DNA from: Serratia proteamaculans
GTDB taxonomy: Bacteria; Pseudomonadota; Gammaproteobacteria; Enterobacterales; Enterobacteriaceae
Assembly (NCBI RefSeq): GCF_013337185.1
Contig: NZ_SWDE01000002.1
Location: 637,575-701,574, forward strand
DNA: 64,000 bases
Direction of reading: 5' to 3'
A program made the position numbers and the translations under genes. How positions within the stretch are numbered: the stretch's first letter is position 1; each line of letters opens with the position of its first letter. Shown here piece after piece: positions 51,536-60,602 of the stretch. The notes below the pieces were generated by a model. The model made no database searches, was not told where the DNA came from, and was given only the letters and a program-made list of their open reading frames with translations.

Positions 51536-51554
51536 GCTAATGATAATCATTTGT
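51536..51554. promoter_or_regulatory. Fur box between chaN-like and tonB-like genes
   Basis: GCTAATGATAATCATTTGT matches 15 of 19 Fur consensus positions with a perfect 13-base core, AATGATAATCATT. It lies between the stop of the lipoprotein gene and the tonB-like start and indicates a separate iron-controlled promoter for the tonB, peptidase and receptor genes. Confidence 0.85.
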
Positions 51555-51592
51555 AATTTGTATTAACAGTTCTTTTCACCGTCTTAACCTAA

Positions 51593-52435
51593 TCATTTAA
51601 CCGCTGGAGTCACCCACAGGTAATCCGCTACCTGCTTATCGACCTGCACACCAGGCTCAGCCAGCATCAACACGGTCGGCAAAGCGGTCGGCTGCAGATC
51701 CTGCACGTGCAGCGGCACCCCCACCGATTTTGAAGCATGATAGCCGCCGGCAATCAGTAGCGTCGGCGTCGGCGCGGCCAGCAAACGTTCAGCCATACGT
51801 CGATCGCGTTGCTGTTGGATAGCCAGCATGGCGTGCAGCTGTTGAGGCTCAATTTTCCCACCGTGCGACGTACGAATCGTTTCCTCCAGCGCCTTCTGCA
51901 CCGCTGGGCGCACCGACAGTTGGCCTTGCGGGAAAACCGGCTGCTGATAAAACGCCATGATTTCATCGCGATCCAGGTTGGCCGCCCAAAGTGGGTACGG
52001 CGCGCGCATCGCCGCCATCGTCAAATCGCCATACAGCGACCATTTCCAGCCAGGTTGCCAGTCGATCAACTCCGCCACGCGGCTGTCACGCACCGCCGGA
52101 TTACCCTGCAGCCACTGTTTCACCTGACTCACCTTGGCCTGTTGGCTCGGGTTAATCATCTCCATCAATACGCTGCCCTGCGGCCGCCGTTGCGGTAAGT
52201 TTTCCACCAGCCACAGTTCAATCTGGTGGTGGTACGGGTTGTCATGTTTTTCCCCGACGATAACCCGTGGCTGAGCAGCCAATCGGCTCAGCAATTGCTC
52301 GGGTGACAAACTTTCGCCACTGCGCAAGTCGGTAATTTCCCCCAGGTTATCAAGGCTGTTTTTCGGCGAGGAAACCGGGGCCTGACTGCAGGCGCCCAGT
52401 GCCAGCGCGGCCAATAAAATCAAAAATCTCATCAT
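51593..52435 (-). CDS. ChaN-family iron-regulated lipoprotein
   Basis: A 280-residue lipoprotein. The signal peptide ends with the lipobox LGAC (Cys at about residue 16). The body matches the ChaN family (DUF399, PF04187): RVIVGEKHDNPYHHQIELWLVENL, SVLMEMINPSQQ, QPGWKWSLYG and LIAGGYHASKSVGVPLHV. ChaN proteins bind heme cofacially; the P. aeruginosa relative PhuW is in a heme locus. It is the first of four same-strand genes and has a strong Fur-like site upstream. The role here is inferred from family and neighbours. Confidence 0.87.
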   Translation of the reverse strand: MMRFLILLAALALGACSQAPVSSPKNSLDNLGEITDLRSGESLSPEQLLSRLAAQPRVIVGEKHDNPYHHQIELWLVENLPQRRPQGSVLMEMINPSQQAKVSQVKQWLQGNPAVRDSRVAELIDWQPGWKWSLYGDLTMAAMRAPYPLWAANLDRDEIMAFYQQPVFPQGQLSVRPAVQKALEETIRTSHGGKIEPQQLHAMLAIQQQRDRRMAERLLAAPTPTLLIAGGYHASKSVGVPLHVQDLQPTALPTVLMLAEPGVQVDKQVADYLWVTPAVK

Positions 52436-52467
52436 GCTGCCCTTGTAATAAAAGTGGCGACATTATA

Positions 52468-52486
52468 GATAATAATTATCATTTGC
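52468..52486. promoter_or_regulatory. Fur box upstream of the chaN-like gene
   Basis: GATAATAATTATCATTTGC matches 15 of 19 Fur consensus positions. It lies 33 bases before the start of the lipoprotein gene, over the natural promoter location, in the divergent region shared with mmuP. Confidence 0.82.
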
Positions 52487-52600
52487 ATATAGAGAACCCC
52501 CTTTCCTGAGAAGCTGATAACGGTTTTTACTTTATGGTTTCCGCTCACACATTGATTTCGTGAAGTATTGCGGGTATAACCGATAGCCATTTAGCTGTTT

Positions 52601-52608
52601 AGACGTCT
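52601..52608. promoter_or_regulatory. MetJ-box-like operator upstream of mmuPM
   Basis: AGACGTCT is a perfect MetJ box, flanked by degenerate boxes AGCTGTTT (52593-52600) and ACACGGAT (52609-52616), giving the tandem 8-mer array MetJ needs. It lies 17 bases before the mmuP ATG. Repression by MetJ with S-adenosylmethionine fits the methionine-recycling role of the two genes. Confidence 0.78.
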
Positions 52609-52624
52609 ACACGGATAGAATATT

Positions 52625-54034
52625 ATGCACACAGCCGTTCCCGCCGAAGGGCAGTTCAAACGCACCATGAAGGCCCGACATCTGGTGATGCTGTCACTGG
52701 GCGGCGTGATTGGTACCGGGCTGTTCTTCAACACCGGCTATATCATTTCCACTACCGGTGCTCTCGGCACCCTGCTGGCCTATCTGATCGGCGCACTGGT
52801 GGTCTATCTGGTGATGCTGTGCCTGGGTGAACTGTCGGTGGCAATGCCCGAAACCGGTGCCTTCCACGTCTACGCATCACGCTATCTTGGCCCGGCCACC
52901 GGTTACACCGTCGCCTGGCTGTACTGGCTGACCTGGACGGTAGCACTGGGTTCCAGCCTGACCGCCGCCGGTTTCTGCATGCAGTATTGGTTCCCGCAAT
53001 CACCGGTGTGGCTGTGGTGTTTAATCTTCTGCGCGGCGATTTTCCTGCTTAACGTGGTCACCACCCGCTTCTTTGCTGAGAGCGAATTCTGGTTCTCGCT
53101 GATCAAGGTCGTTACCATTCTGGCGTTTATCATCCTCGGCGGTGCTGCCATGTTCGGCCTGCTGCCGATGAAAGACGGCACGCCGGCGCCCTTCCTGCAT
53201 AACTTGACCGCCTCCGGCTGGCTGCCAAACGGCACCTTGCCGATCCTGATGACCATGGTAGCGGTGAATTTCGCGTTTTCCGGTACCGAACTTATCGGCA
53301 TTGCCGCCGGTGAAACCGAGAACCCGGAAAAGGTGGTGCCCTGGGCGATACGTACCACGGTGATCCGCCTGATGCTGTTCTTTATCGGTACGGTATTTAT
53401 TCTGGCCGCGTTGATCCCGATGGATCAGGCCGGGATTGTCAAAAGCCCGTTTGTACTGGTATTTGAACGTATCGGAGTGCCCTATGCCGCCGATATCTTT
53501 AATTTCGTGATCCTGACCGCCATTTTGTCGGCGGCCAACTCGGGCCTGTACGCTTCGGGGCGCATGCTGTGGTCGCTGGCCAACCAGCGTACCCTGCCGG
53601 CCTATTTCTCCCGCGTGAATAAACGCGGCATCCCGATTAACGCGCTGACCTTCAGCATGCTCGGCGGTGTACTGGCATTGCTGACCAGCGTGATCGCTCC
53701 GGACACGGTGTTCGTGGCGCTGTCAGCGATTTCCGGCTTTGCGGTGGTGGTGGTCTGGTTGAGCATCTGTGCCTCGCACTTCGCTTTCCGCCGTCATTAT
53801 GTCCGCAGCGGCCAGCCCATTTCCGGCCTGAAATACCGCGCGCCGGGTTACCCGCTAACGCCGATCGTCGGTTTCACCCTGTGCCTGCTGGCCTGCGTCG
53901 GGCTGGCGTTCGATCCAGAGCAGCGTATCGCGCTTTATTGCGGGCTGCCCTTTGTCGCCCTGTGTTACATCGCCTATTATCTGACCCGCCGTGCCGGGCA
54001 AAAAACGTCTCTGGGAGAGAATCATGTCGGTTAA
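52625..54034 (+). CDS. mmuP: S-methylmethionine permease
   Basis: A 469-residue amino-acid permease of the APC family with about twelve membrane segments. The N-terminal signature [23 protein letters not shown] and the helix-8 region [25 protein letters not shown] are typical. The role follows from the partner gene mmuM, overlapping it by 11 bases, and from the MetJ-like operator before it; it should import S-methylmethionine for methionine synthesis. Confidence 0.9.
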   Translation: MHTAVPAEGQFKRTMKARHLVMLSLGGVIGTGLFFNTGYIISTTGALGTLLAYLIGALVVYLVMLCLGELSVAMPETGAFHVYASRYLGPATGYTVAWLYWLTWTVALGSSLTAAGFCMQYWFPQSPVWLWCLIFCAAIFLLNVVTTRFFAESEFWFSLIKVVTILAFIILGGAAMFGLLPMKDGTPAPFLHNLTASGWLPNGTLPILMTMVAVNFAFSGTELIGIAAGETENPEKVVPWAIRTTVIRLMLFFIGTVFILAALIPMDQAGIVKSPFVLVFERIGVPYAADIFNFVILTAILSAANSGLYASGRMLWSLANQRTLPAYFSRVNKRGIPINALTFSMLGGVLALLTSVIAPDTVFVALSAISGFAVVVVWLSICASHFAFRRHYVRSGQPISGLKYRAPGYPLTPIVGFTLCLLACVGLAFDPEQRIALYCGLPFVALCYIAYYLTRRAGQKTSLGENHVG

Positions 54035-54962
54035 CAACCCTGTCGCCACACTCTTGAGCGCCAACCCTACGCTGATTTTAGACGGCGCGTTGGCCACCGA
54101 ACTGGAAGCCCGCGGCTGCGACCTGAGCGACCCGCTGTGGTCGGCGAAAGTGCTGATTGAAAATCCTGAGCTGATTTATCAGGTGCATCTCGATTATTTC
54201 AACGCCGGGGCACAGTGCGCCATCACCGCCAGCTATCAGGCCACGCCACAAGGCTTTTTGCGCCGGGGGCTGGATCAAGCGCAGTCACTGGCGCTGATTG
54301 CCAAAAGCGTGCAACTGGCGCAGCAGGCACGCCGCGACTATCTGGCACAGCACCCGCAGGCTACACCGCTGCTGATTGCCGGCTCGGTGGGTCCCTATGG
54401 TGCTTATCTGGCCGACGGGTCTGAATATCGCGGTGATTACTCGCTGCCGCAGGAGGAGATGATGGCTTTCCATCGCCCGCGTATCAGCGCACTGGCCGAA
54501 GCCGGGGTGGATTTACTGGCCTGTGAAACCCTGCCGTCCTTCAGTGAGCTACAGGCGTTGCTGACGCTGCTGGAAGAGTTCCCCACTCTGGGTGCCTGGT
54601 TCGCTTTCACCCTGCGCGACAGTCAACACCTCAGCGACGGGACGCCGCTGACCGAGGTCATGGCTCTGCTGCACGCCAATCCACAGGTGCTGGCAATTGG
54701 CATTAACTGCATTGCGCTGGAAAATGTGGCTCCGGCGCTGCAACAGTTTGCCGCACTGGCTGACAAGCCGCTGCTGGTCTATCCAAACTCGGGTGAACAC
54801 TACGACGCGGTAAGTAAAACCTGGCATGCCTGTGGTGGCGCACACGGCAGTCTGATTGATCAAATTGGCGAATGGCAACGCATCGGCGCCATGCTGATTG
54901 GTGGCTGTTGCCGCACGACACCACAGGATATCCGCCAGATCGCCGCACGCTGCAAGGCATAA
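54024..54962 (+). CDS. mmuM: Homocysteine S-methyltransferase
   Basis: A 312-residue zinc enzyme that transfers the methyl group of S-methylmethionine to homocysteine. The zinc Cys residues are visible in [10 protein letters not shown] and [11 protein letters not shown]; the start of the barrel is [18 protein letters not shown]. The ATG at 54024 follows GGGAGAG; the upstream frame has no good start. It overlaps mmuP by 11 bases. It converges on maeB across a shared terminator. Confidence 0.94.
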   Translation: MSVNNPVATLLSANPTLILDGALATELEARGCDLSDPLWSAKVLIENPELIYQVHLDYFNAGAQCAITASYQATPQGFLRRGLDQAQSLALIAKSVQLAQQARRDYLAQHPQATPLLIAGSVGPYGAYLADGSEYRGDYSLPQEEMMAFHRPRISALAEAGVDLLACETLPSFSELQALLTLLEEFPTLGAWFAFTLRDSQHLSDGTPLTEVMALLHANPQVLAIGINCIALENVAPALQQFAALADKPLLVYPNSGEHYDAVSKTWHACGGAHGSLIDQIGEWQRIGAMLIGGCCRTTPQDIRQIAARCKA

Positions 54963-54965
54963 AAA

Positions 54966-54992
54966 AGCCTCCTGCGCCGAAACGCAGGAGGC
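54966..54992. terminator. Bidirectional terminator, mmuM / maeB
   Basis: The 11-bp stem AGCCTCCTGCG/CGCAGGAGGCT with a loop of five bases is flanked by AAAAA on the left and TTATAG on the right. It lies between the convergent mmuM and maeB. Confidence 0.85.
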
Positions 54993-55009
54993 TTATAGTC
55001 ACTCAAGGC

Positions 55010-57289
55010 TTATAGCGGCGTGGTCTGCGCTTCCACCACGGCCAGCGCGACCATGTTGACGATGCGACGTACCGAGGCGATTGGCGTCAGGATATGTACC
55101 GGTTTCGATACCCCCATCAGCACCGGCCCCACGGTAACGCCTTCGGAAGAAGATACGCGCAACAGGTTGTAGCTGATCCGTGCCGCTTCCATATTCGGCA
55201 TGATCAGCACGTTGGCCGCCCCTTTCAGCGGGCTGTCCGGCATCAGATCATTACGGATGCTTTCCACCAGCGCGGCATCACCGTGCATCTCACCGTCAAT
55301 CTCCAGCTCCGGTGCCATCTTGTTCACCAATTCTAGCGTTTTGCGCATCTTGCAGGCCGCCGGGTTATCGGAAGAGCCAAAGCTGGAATGAGACAGCAGC
55401 GCCACCTTGGGTTCAATCCCGAAACGGCGCACGGTTTCCGCCGCCATCAGGGTGATTTCTGCCAGTTGCTCCGGCGTCGGATCGTCATTGACATAGGTGT
55501 CGGCAATAAAGGTGTTGCCGCTTGGCAGCAGCAGCGCATTCATCGCCCCAGCGACGTGTGCCCCTTCGCGGAAGCCAAACACTTTCTCGACCACCTCGTA
55601 ATGCTCGTGATAGCTGCCGATGGTGCCGCAGATCATCGCATCCGCCTCGCCGCGATGCAGCATGATCGCCGCAATCAGCGTTGGGTTACCAATCACCGCA
55701 CGACGCGCCTGTTCCTGCGATACGCCGCGACGCTTCATGATCTGATAATACTCGCCCCAGTATTCGTTGAAACGCGGATCGGACTCGTTGTTCACCACTT
55801 CAAAGTCTTTACCCGGCGTCAGTTGCAGGCCGAGTTTTTGCAGCCGCATTTCAATCACGCTCGGACGGCCGACCAGGATCGGATAGGCCAGCCCCTGCGA
55901 CACCAGTTCCTGAGTCGCATGCAGTACCCTTTCCTCTTCCCCTTCCGCCATCACCACGCGCTTCATCTCTTTTTTCGCCTGGGAGAAGATTGGCTTCATG
56001 AACAGGTTGGTTTTATAGACAAACTCGGACAGTTTTTCGACGTAGGCATCAAAGTCTTCGATCGGACGCGTCGCCACGCCGGACTCCATCGCCGCCTTGG
56101 CAACCGCCGGGGCGATTTTAACAATCAGGCGCGGGTCGAAAGGTTTTGGAATGATGTATTCAGGACCAAATGACAGGTCCTGGTCGCCATAGGCCGAAGC
56201 CACCACGTCGCTCTGTTCCGCCAGTGCCAGATCGGCAATCGCATGCACGCAGGCCAGCTTCATCTCTTCGTTGATGGTAGTGGCGCCCACGTCGAGCGCG
56301 CCGCGGAAGATGAACGGGAAGCACAAGACGTTGTTCACCTGGTTCGGGTAGTCGGAACGGCCGGTACAGATAATGGCGTCCGGACGCACGGCTTTCGCCA
56401 GCGGTGGCAAGATCTCCGGTTCCGGGTTGGCCAGCGCCATGATCAATGGATCCCTGGCCATAGTTTTCACCATGTCCTGGGTCAACACGCCCGGACCAGA
56501 ACAGCCCAGGAAGATATCGGCATCCGGGATAGCATCCCCCAGCGTACGCTGGCCGTTGTCTTCAATGGCATAGGCCGCTTTGGTCTGTTCCATGTTCGCG
56601 TCGCGACCTTTGTAGATCACCCCTTTGGAGTCGCAAACGGTAATGTTTTGCTGACGCAACCCCAGCGCCACCAGCAGGTTCAAACAGGCAATTGACGCCG
56701 CGCCGGCACCGGAAACCACCAGTCGCACGTCGGAAATATTCTTCTTCACTACCCGCAGGCCATTCAGCACTGCCGCGGTGGTAATAATAGCGGTGCCGTG
56801 CTGATCGTCATGGAATACCGGGATCTTCATGCGCTCACGCAGTTTCTGCTCGATGTAGAAACACTCCGGCGCTTTGATGTCTTCCAGGTTGATGCCGCCA
56901 AAGGTGGGTTCCAGCGCGGCGATGATGTCGATCAGCTTGTCAGGGTTTAGCTCATCGACTTCGATATCAAACACATCGATACCGGAAAATTTCTTGAACA
57001 GCACGCCTTTCCCTTCCATTACCGGCTTACCGGCCAAGGCACCGATATTCCCCAGCCCTAAAACCGCCGTACCGTTGGAAATCACCGCCACCAGGTTGCC
57101 GCGTGCGGTGTATTTGTAGGCCGCGAGAGGATCGGCAGCAATTTCCAGACAAGGGGCTGCAACGCCCGGCGAGTAGGCCAGCGCCAGATCGCGTTGCGTT
57201 GCCAACGGTTTGGTTGGAGATACCTGAATCTTCCCTGGGGTCGGATACTGGTGAAAATCAAGCGCACTCTGTTTGAGCTGTTCGTCCAT
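55010..57289 (-). CDS. maeB: NADP-dependent malic enzyme MaeB
   Basis: A 759-residue protein: N-terminal malic-enzyme domain (about residues 1-420; catalytic region [22 protein letters not shown] and Rossmann segment [15 protein letters not shown]) fused to a C-terminal phosphotransacetylase-like domain (about 430-759; [28 protein letters not shown]). It oxidatively decarboxylates malate to pyruvate with NADP. In E. coli the next genes are talA and tktB; here chiWXYZ, chiB, chiR and cbp21 lie between. Confidence 0.96.
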   Translation of the reverse strand: MDEQLKQSALDFHQYPTPGKIQVSPTKPLATQRDLALAYSPGVAAPCLEIAADPLAAYKYTARGNLVAVISNGTAVLGLGNIGALAGKPVMEGKGVLFKKFSGIDVFDIEVDELNPDKLIDIIAALEPTFGGINLEDIKAPECFYIEQKLRERMKIPVFHDDQHGTAIITTAAVLNGLRVVKKNISDVRLVVSGAGAASIACLNLLVALGLRQQNITVCDSKGVIYKGRDANMEQTKAAYAIEDNGQRTLGDAIPDADIFLGCSGPGVLTQDMVKTMARDPLIMALANPEPEILPPLAKAVRPDAIICTGRSDYPNQVNNVLCFPFIFRGALDVGATTINEEMKLACVHAIADLALAEQSDVVASAYGDQDLSFGPEYIIPKPFDPRLIVKIAPAVAKAAMESGVATRPIEDFDAYVEKLSEFVYKTNLFMKPIFSQAKKEMKRVVMAEGEEERVLHATQELVSQGLAYPILVGRPSVIEMRLQKLGLQLTPGKDFEVVNNESDPRFNEYWGEYYQIMKRRGVSQEQARRAVIGNPTLIAAIMLHRGEADAMICGTIGSYHEHYEVVEKVFGFREGAHVAGAMNALLLPSGNTFIADTYVNDDPTPEQLAEITLMAAETVRRFGIEPKVALLSHSSFGSSDNPAACKMRKTLELVNKMAPELEIDGEMHGDAALVESIRNDLMPDSPLKGAANVLIMPNMEAARISYNLLRVSSSEGVTVGPVLMGVSKPVHILTPIASVRRIVNMVALAVVEAQTTPL

Positions 57290-57450
57290 TATGGGTTCCT
57301 ATGCTTTTTGCTTTTATGTTGAGGTAAGACTTGTAAGGCTAGACCAGTATAGTGAGAGAAACGTCACAAACTTTGAACCGGGCCATAACCTTGATCGAAA
57401 TAGTTTTTTAAAAGTAAAAAAAGAAGTACCACAGGACGGAAAAGAAAAAC

Positions 57451-57473
57451 ACTGCCGTCAGTGCGACGGCAGT
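57451..57473 (-). terminator. Terminator of the chiWXYZ operon
   Basis: On the minus strand ACTGCCGTC/GACGGCAGT with a five-base loop is followed by GTTTTTCTTTTCC. It overlaps the end of chiZ and closes the operon ahead of maeB. Confidence 0.8.
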
Positions 57474-57724
57474 TGGGCACGCCAGGCATTGAGCGTCGCC
57501 ACCCGGCCTGCGCAAATTTGTAACGAGGTTTGTAGTGCCAGCGTGTAACTCAGCGCATCGCCCCAGGTGTTACCCAGCAACTGCGGCTGCTCGCACGGAG
57601 TAAACACCGACTCAGGGGGCAACAGCACCACCGGCGCTGCCGTCTGCGGGGGTTGGGCGCAGGAGCTCAATAACAGCGCCAGGCATAGGCTGCCCAGCAC
57701 AGGCGTCATTTTTAATCGCATCAC
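57458..57724 (-). CDS. chiZ: Outer-membrane spanin-like lipoprotein ChiZ
   Basis: An 88-residue small lipoprotein with a signal peptide ending in the lipobox LLSSC (Cys at about residue 22) and a Pro-rich mature part, as in phage Rz1-type o-spanins. Its first 113 bases lie inside the 3' end of chiY in another frame. Together with the inner-membrane partner it should bridge the envelope during chitinase release in the type 10 secretion system of Serratia. Several in-frame starts (Met1, Met2, Met6) are possible. Confidence 0.8.
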   Translation of the reverse strand: MMRLKMTPVLGSLCLALLLSSCAQPPQTAAPVVLLPPESVFTPCEQPQLLGNTWGDALSYTLALQTSLQICAGRVATLNAWRAQLPSH

Positions 57725-57995
57725 GGTATTTCCTCTGGTAAACGTCGCTTTGCTGGCGCAACTGCTGTTCCTGCTGCTGTTGAGTCGCCATCAGCGCCCG
57801 GTTCTGGGCATCCTGGGTTTGCAGCGTGGCAATCAACCCCGCCTGCTGCGCCAGGGTCTTTTGCTGTTCGCTCGCCTGTTGTCGCGCCAGATCCAGCCGA
57901 TGCGACAACAGCGAGCTATAAGCGGCCAGGCAGATGGCGGCCAACAGCAGCAGCAACACCCCCCCCTGCGCCAACCGGCTTATCCAGGCGCTCAT
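57612..57995 (-). CDS. chiY: Inner-membrane spanin-like protein ChiY
   Basis: A 127-residue i-spanin-type protein: one N-terminal membrane segment (VLLLLLAAICLAAYSSLL, about residues 13-30), then a Gln/Ala-rich coiled coil in the periplasm (about 35-95). The start MSAWISRLAQ at 57995 gives this topology; the frame is open 69 bases further. It overlaps the chiX stop by four bases (ATGA) and shares 113 bases with chiZ. Confidence 0.82.
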   Translation of the reverse strand: MSAWISRLAQGGVLLLLLAAICLAAYSSLLSHRLDLARQQASEQQKTLAQQAGLIATLQTQDAQNRALMATQQQQEQQLRQQSDVYQRKYRDAIKNDACAGQPMPGAVIELLRPTPADGSAGGAVAP

Positions 57996-58393
57996 GCCGG
58001 GTAATCCCTGAAGGAAAGCTGGAAGTGTGGCCCGTCCTTCAGCGTTTTCCATTCGCCTCCCCACTCAACGTTAACCGCGCATTCGCGTGCCGCACGGCGC
58101 ACCGCTACCGCGATTTGCGCGTAATAGTCCCATTCCCACGACACCACGCCCGCCGGCATCGCCACCACGTCCACCGCGTGGCCGGTTAAATGGCGACTTT
58201 TCAGCGTCTGACTTTGGCCACCCCGCACCAGATCGCGTTGACGCGCCATGGTACGCAGCCCCTCGGTGATGGAAAACGGCACCAGCGAGTACTGCAACGC
58301 CAGCCGTATCACCCGCACCAGATCCGGATGAACCCCCACCAAATTCGCCTCACTGCGTGCGGTAAACCGAATATCTTCAATTTCATTTATCAT
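57992..58393 (-). CDS. chiX: L-Ala-D-Glu endopeptidase ChiX
   Basis: A 133-residue peptidase of family M15C, like phage T5 endolysin. The zinc pattern is visible: His68 in SRHLTGHAVDVV with Asp75, a Glu in VEWGGEW (110 or 114) and His123 in DGPHFQLSF. It cleaves the peptidoglycan stem peptide. In Serratia marcescens ChiX is required for chitinase secretion. There is no signal peptide, as expected if it passes the holin ChiW. It overlaps chiW by 11 bases and chiY by four. Confidence 0.9.
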   Translation of the reverse strand: MINEIEDIRFTARSEANLVGVHPDLVRVIRLALQYSLVPFSITEGLRTMARQRDLVRGGQSQTLKSRHLTGHAVDVVAMPAGVVSWEWDYYAQIAVAVRRAARECAVNVEWGGEWKTLKDGPHFQLSFRDYPA

Positions 58394-58709
58394 TTTTAAG
58401 CCCCGTTTTTTTTCCTATGATTTTTTTAATTAATGCGCTGATATAATCGGCCCCAAGAAAGCCAATCAGTACGCTGGCAAGATTCGCCCACTTTAATTCC
58501 AGTCCTGCCAGTGCTAATGCATCCCGTACCGTCCAGGCCAATAATGCGCACATGCCGGCATTTAATAGTCGACGCCGCATACCTACGTTGCGGTAAGCGC
58601 CGTGCAATAACGCCATGATGCCCGCCAAAATGGCATTCATCACCGGCTGGAGATACTCACATGCTCGCTGGATAATTAAGCCAACAGCGTCTGGCTCTAA
58701 GCTGGACAT
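58383..58709 (-). CDS. chiW: Holin-like membrane protein ChiW
   Basis: A 108-residue small membrane protein of the phage holin type (phage_holin_3-like) with about three hydrophobic segments (about residues 20-38, 48-66 and 72-92) and a Lys-rich C-terminus (KKIIGKKTGLKNDK). In Serratia marcescens the holin is needed for chitinase and chitin-binding protein export by type 10 secretion. First gene of chiWXYZ, divergent from chiB. Confidence 0.87.
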   Translation of the reverse strand: MSSLEPDAVGLIIQRACEYLQPVMNAILAGIMALLHGAYRNVGMRRRLLNAGMCALLAWTVRDALALAGLELKWANLASVLIGFLGADYISALIKKIIGKKTGLKNDK

Positions 58710-59005
58710 AGCTGAACTCCTATTTTATTTTAATTAACTGCCAATCACGGCCGGTGGAATATCGGTACCTTCAGAATCTAGTTAAGGATGCTATAACAAA
58801 GCAAATGAATAAATACAGCCTCTAGGTTCAAATTGATTCATGCTCAGCCATGGCACAACAAGTCCTGACAAATAACGTCACCGAAGGATAAAAAATTCAT
58901 CTTTACTGTGATTTATTTCGACTTCTCTTTATCAGGAAAATAAACATTAATAGCGGCGAGAGAATGGCTCTCAATAACAACAAACCTCAACCCTGGAGAA
59001 ATACC
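58710..59005. other. chiW / chiB divergent regulatory region
   Basis: This 296-bp AT-rich region separates the divergent chiW and chiB. It should hold both promoters and the ChiR site, but I see no strong palindrome. An ATG at 58964 is in frame with chiB. A TGTGA half-site at 58907-58911 lacks a matching second half. Confidence 0.5.
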
Positions 59006-60505
59006 ATGTCCGAACGTAAAGCCGTTATTGGTTATTATTTTATTCCGACCAACCAAATTAATAACTATACCGAGTCTGATACTTCAATCGTGCCCTTCCC
59101 GGTATCCAACATCACACCGGCCAAAGCCAAACAGCTGACCCACATTAATTTCTCGTTCCTCGACATTAACGCCAATCTGGAATGCGCCTGGGATCCCGCC
59201 ACTAATGACGCCAAAGCGCGCGACGTGGTCAACCGCTTGACCGCGCTGAAGGCACATAACCCCAGCCTGCGGATCATGTTCTCCATCGGCGGGTGGTATT
59301 ACTCCAACGATCTGGGGGGTTCCCATGCCAACTATGTCAACGCGGTGAAAACTCCGGCGGCGCGGACCAAATTCGCGCAATCCTGCGTCCGCATTATGAA
59401 AGACTACGGTTTTGACGGCGTGGATATAGACTGGGAATATCCGCAGAGCAGTGAAGTGGACGGTTTTGTCGCCGCACTGCAGGAGATCCGCACCCTGCTG
59501 AACCAGCAAACCCTGGCTGACGGTCGCCAGGCGCTGCCTTACCAGTTGACCATTGCCGGTGCCGGCGGCGCTTTCTTCCTGTCGCGTTACTACAGCAAGC
59601 TGCCGCAGATCGTCGCCTCACTCGATTACATCAACCTGATGACCTACGATCTGGCCGGCCCTTGGGAGAAAATCACCAACCACCAGGCGGGCCTGTTCGG
59701 CGACAGCGCCGGACCCACCTTCTATAACGCGCTGCGCGAAGCCAACCTGGGCTGGAGCTGGGAAGAACTGACCCGCGCCTTCCCAAGCCCCTTCAGCCTG
59801 ACGGTAGATGCGGCGGTGCAACAGCACCTGATGCTGGAAGGCGTGCCGAGCAACAAAATCGTCATGGGCGTGCCGTTTTATGGCCGTGCGTTCAAGGGCG
59901 TCAGCAGCAGCAACGGCGGCCAGTACAGCAGCCACAGCACGCCGGGGGAAGATCCGTTCCCGGGCACCGACTACTGGCTGGTGGGTTGCGAAGAATGTGT
60001 CCGCGACAAGGATCCGCGCATCGCCTCCTATCGCCAGCTGGAGCAAATGCTGCTCGGCAACTACGGCTATCAGCGCCTGTGGAACGACAAGACCAAAACA
60101 CCGTACCTGTATCACGCGGCTAACGGCCTGTTCGTTACCTATGACGACGTCGAAAGCTTCAAGTACAAGGCGAAGTACATCAAGCAGCAGCAACTGGGCG
60201 GCGTGATGTTCTGGCATCTGGGCCAGGATAACCGTAACGGCGACCTGCTGGCGTCGCTGGACCGCTATTTCAACGCGGCAGACTACGATGACAGTCAACT
60301 GGATATGGGCACCGGCCTGCGTTATACCGGCGTGGGTCCGGGTAATTTGCCGATCATGAGCGCCCCGGCCTACGTCGCCGGTACCACCTATAACCAGGGG
60401 GCGCTGGTGTCTTATCTTGGCTACGTCTGGCAGACCAAGTGGGGCTTCATCACTTCCGTACCCGGCTCGGACAGCGCCTGGCTGAAAGTGGGCCGCGTGG
60501 CATAA
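59006..60505 (+). CDS. chiB: Chitinase B (GH18 exochitinase)
   Basis: A 499-residue family 18 chitinase that attacks chitin from the non-reducing end. The catalytic motif DGVDIDWEYP carries Glu144; the SIGGWYYSND and NLMTYDLAGPW segments line the cleft; a small chitin-binding domain with aromatic residues forms the C-terminus (YVAGTTYNQGALVSYLGYVWQTKWG). It matches Serratia marcescens ChiB closely. There is no cleavable signal peptide, as in that protein; export depends on chiWXYZ. The ATG at 59006 follows CTGGAGAA and gives the known MSxRKAVIGYYF start. It is followed by a strong terminator shared with chiR. Confidence 0.97.
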   Translation: MSERKAVIGYYFIPTNQINNYTESDTSIVPFPVSNITPAKAKQLTHINFSFLDINANLECAWDPATNDAKARDVVNRLTALKAHNPSLRIMFSIGGWYYSNDLGGSHANYVNAVKTPAARTKFAQSCVRIMKDYGFDGVDIDWEYPQSSEVDGFVAALQEIRTLLNQQTLADGRQALPYQLTIAGAGGAFFLSRYYSKLPQIVASLDYINLMTYDLAGPWEKITNHQAGLFGDSAGPTFYNALREANLGWSWEELTRAFPSPFSLTVDAAVQQHLMLEGVPSNKIVMGVPFYGRAFKGVSSSNGGQYSSHSTPGEDPFPGTDYWLVGCEECVRDKDPRIASYRQLEQMLLGNYGYQRLWNDKTKTPYLYHAANGLFVTYDDVESFKYKAKYIKQQQLGGVMFWHLGQDNRNGDLLASLDRYFNAADYDDSQLDMGTGLRYTGVGPGNLPIMSAPAYVAGTTYNQGALVSYLGYVWQTKWGFITSVPGSDSAWLKVGRVA

Positions 60506-60523
60506 CGGCAGGTTGCCGCATTA

Positions 60524-60556
60524 AAAAACCCCGGGGCCGATGGCAACGGGGTTTTT
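60524..60556. terminator. Bidirectional terminator, chiB / chiR
   Basis: AAAAACCCCG/CGGGGTTTTT pair perfectly around a 13-base loop that itself contains GCC/GGC. A- and T-runs on both sides suit termination of both convergent genes. Confidence 0.9.
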
Positions 60557-60602
60557 ACTGTATTAAAGGTTTAATTTTCGCATCCCTTCGTGGTCAATTC
60601 CC

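Noticed and set aside
57451..58709. Prophage remnant
   Set aside because: Holin, endopeptidase and spanin genes alone could suggest a prophage, but no integrase, structural or replication genes are present and the set matches the Serratia chitinase secretion cassette beside chiB.
58900..58922. CRP-like TGTGA half-site upstream of chiB
   Set aside because: The second half of the symmetric site (TCACA) is missing, so it is too weak to call.
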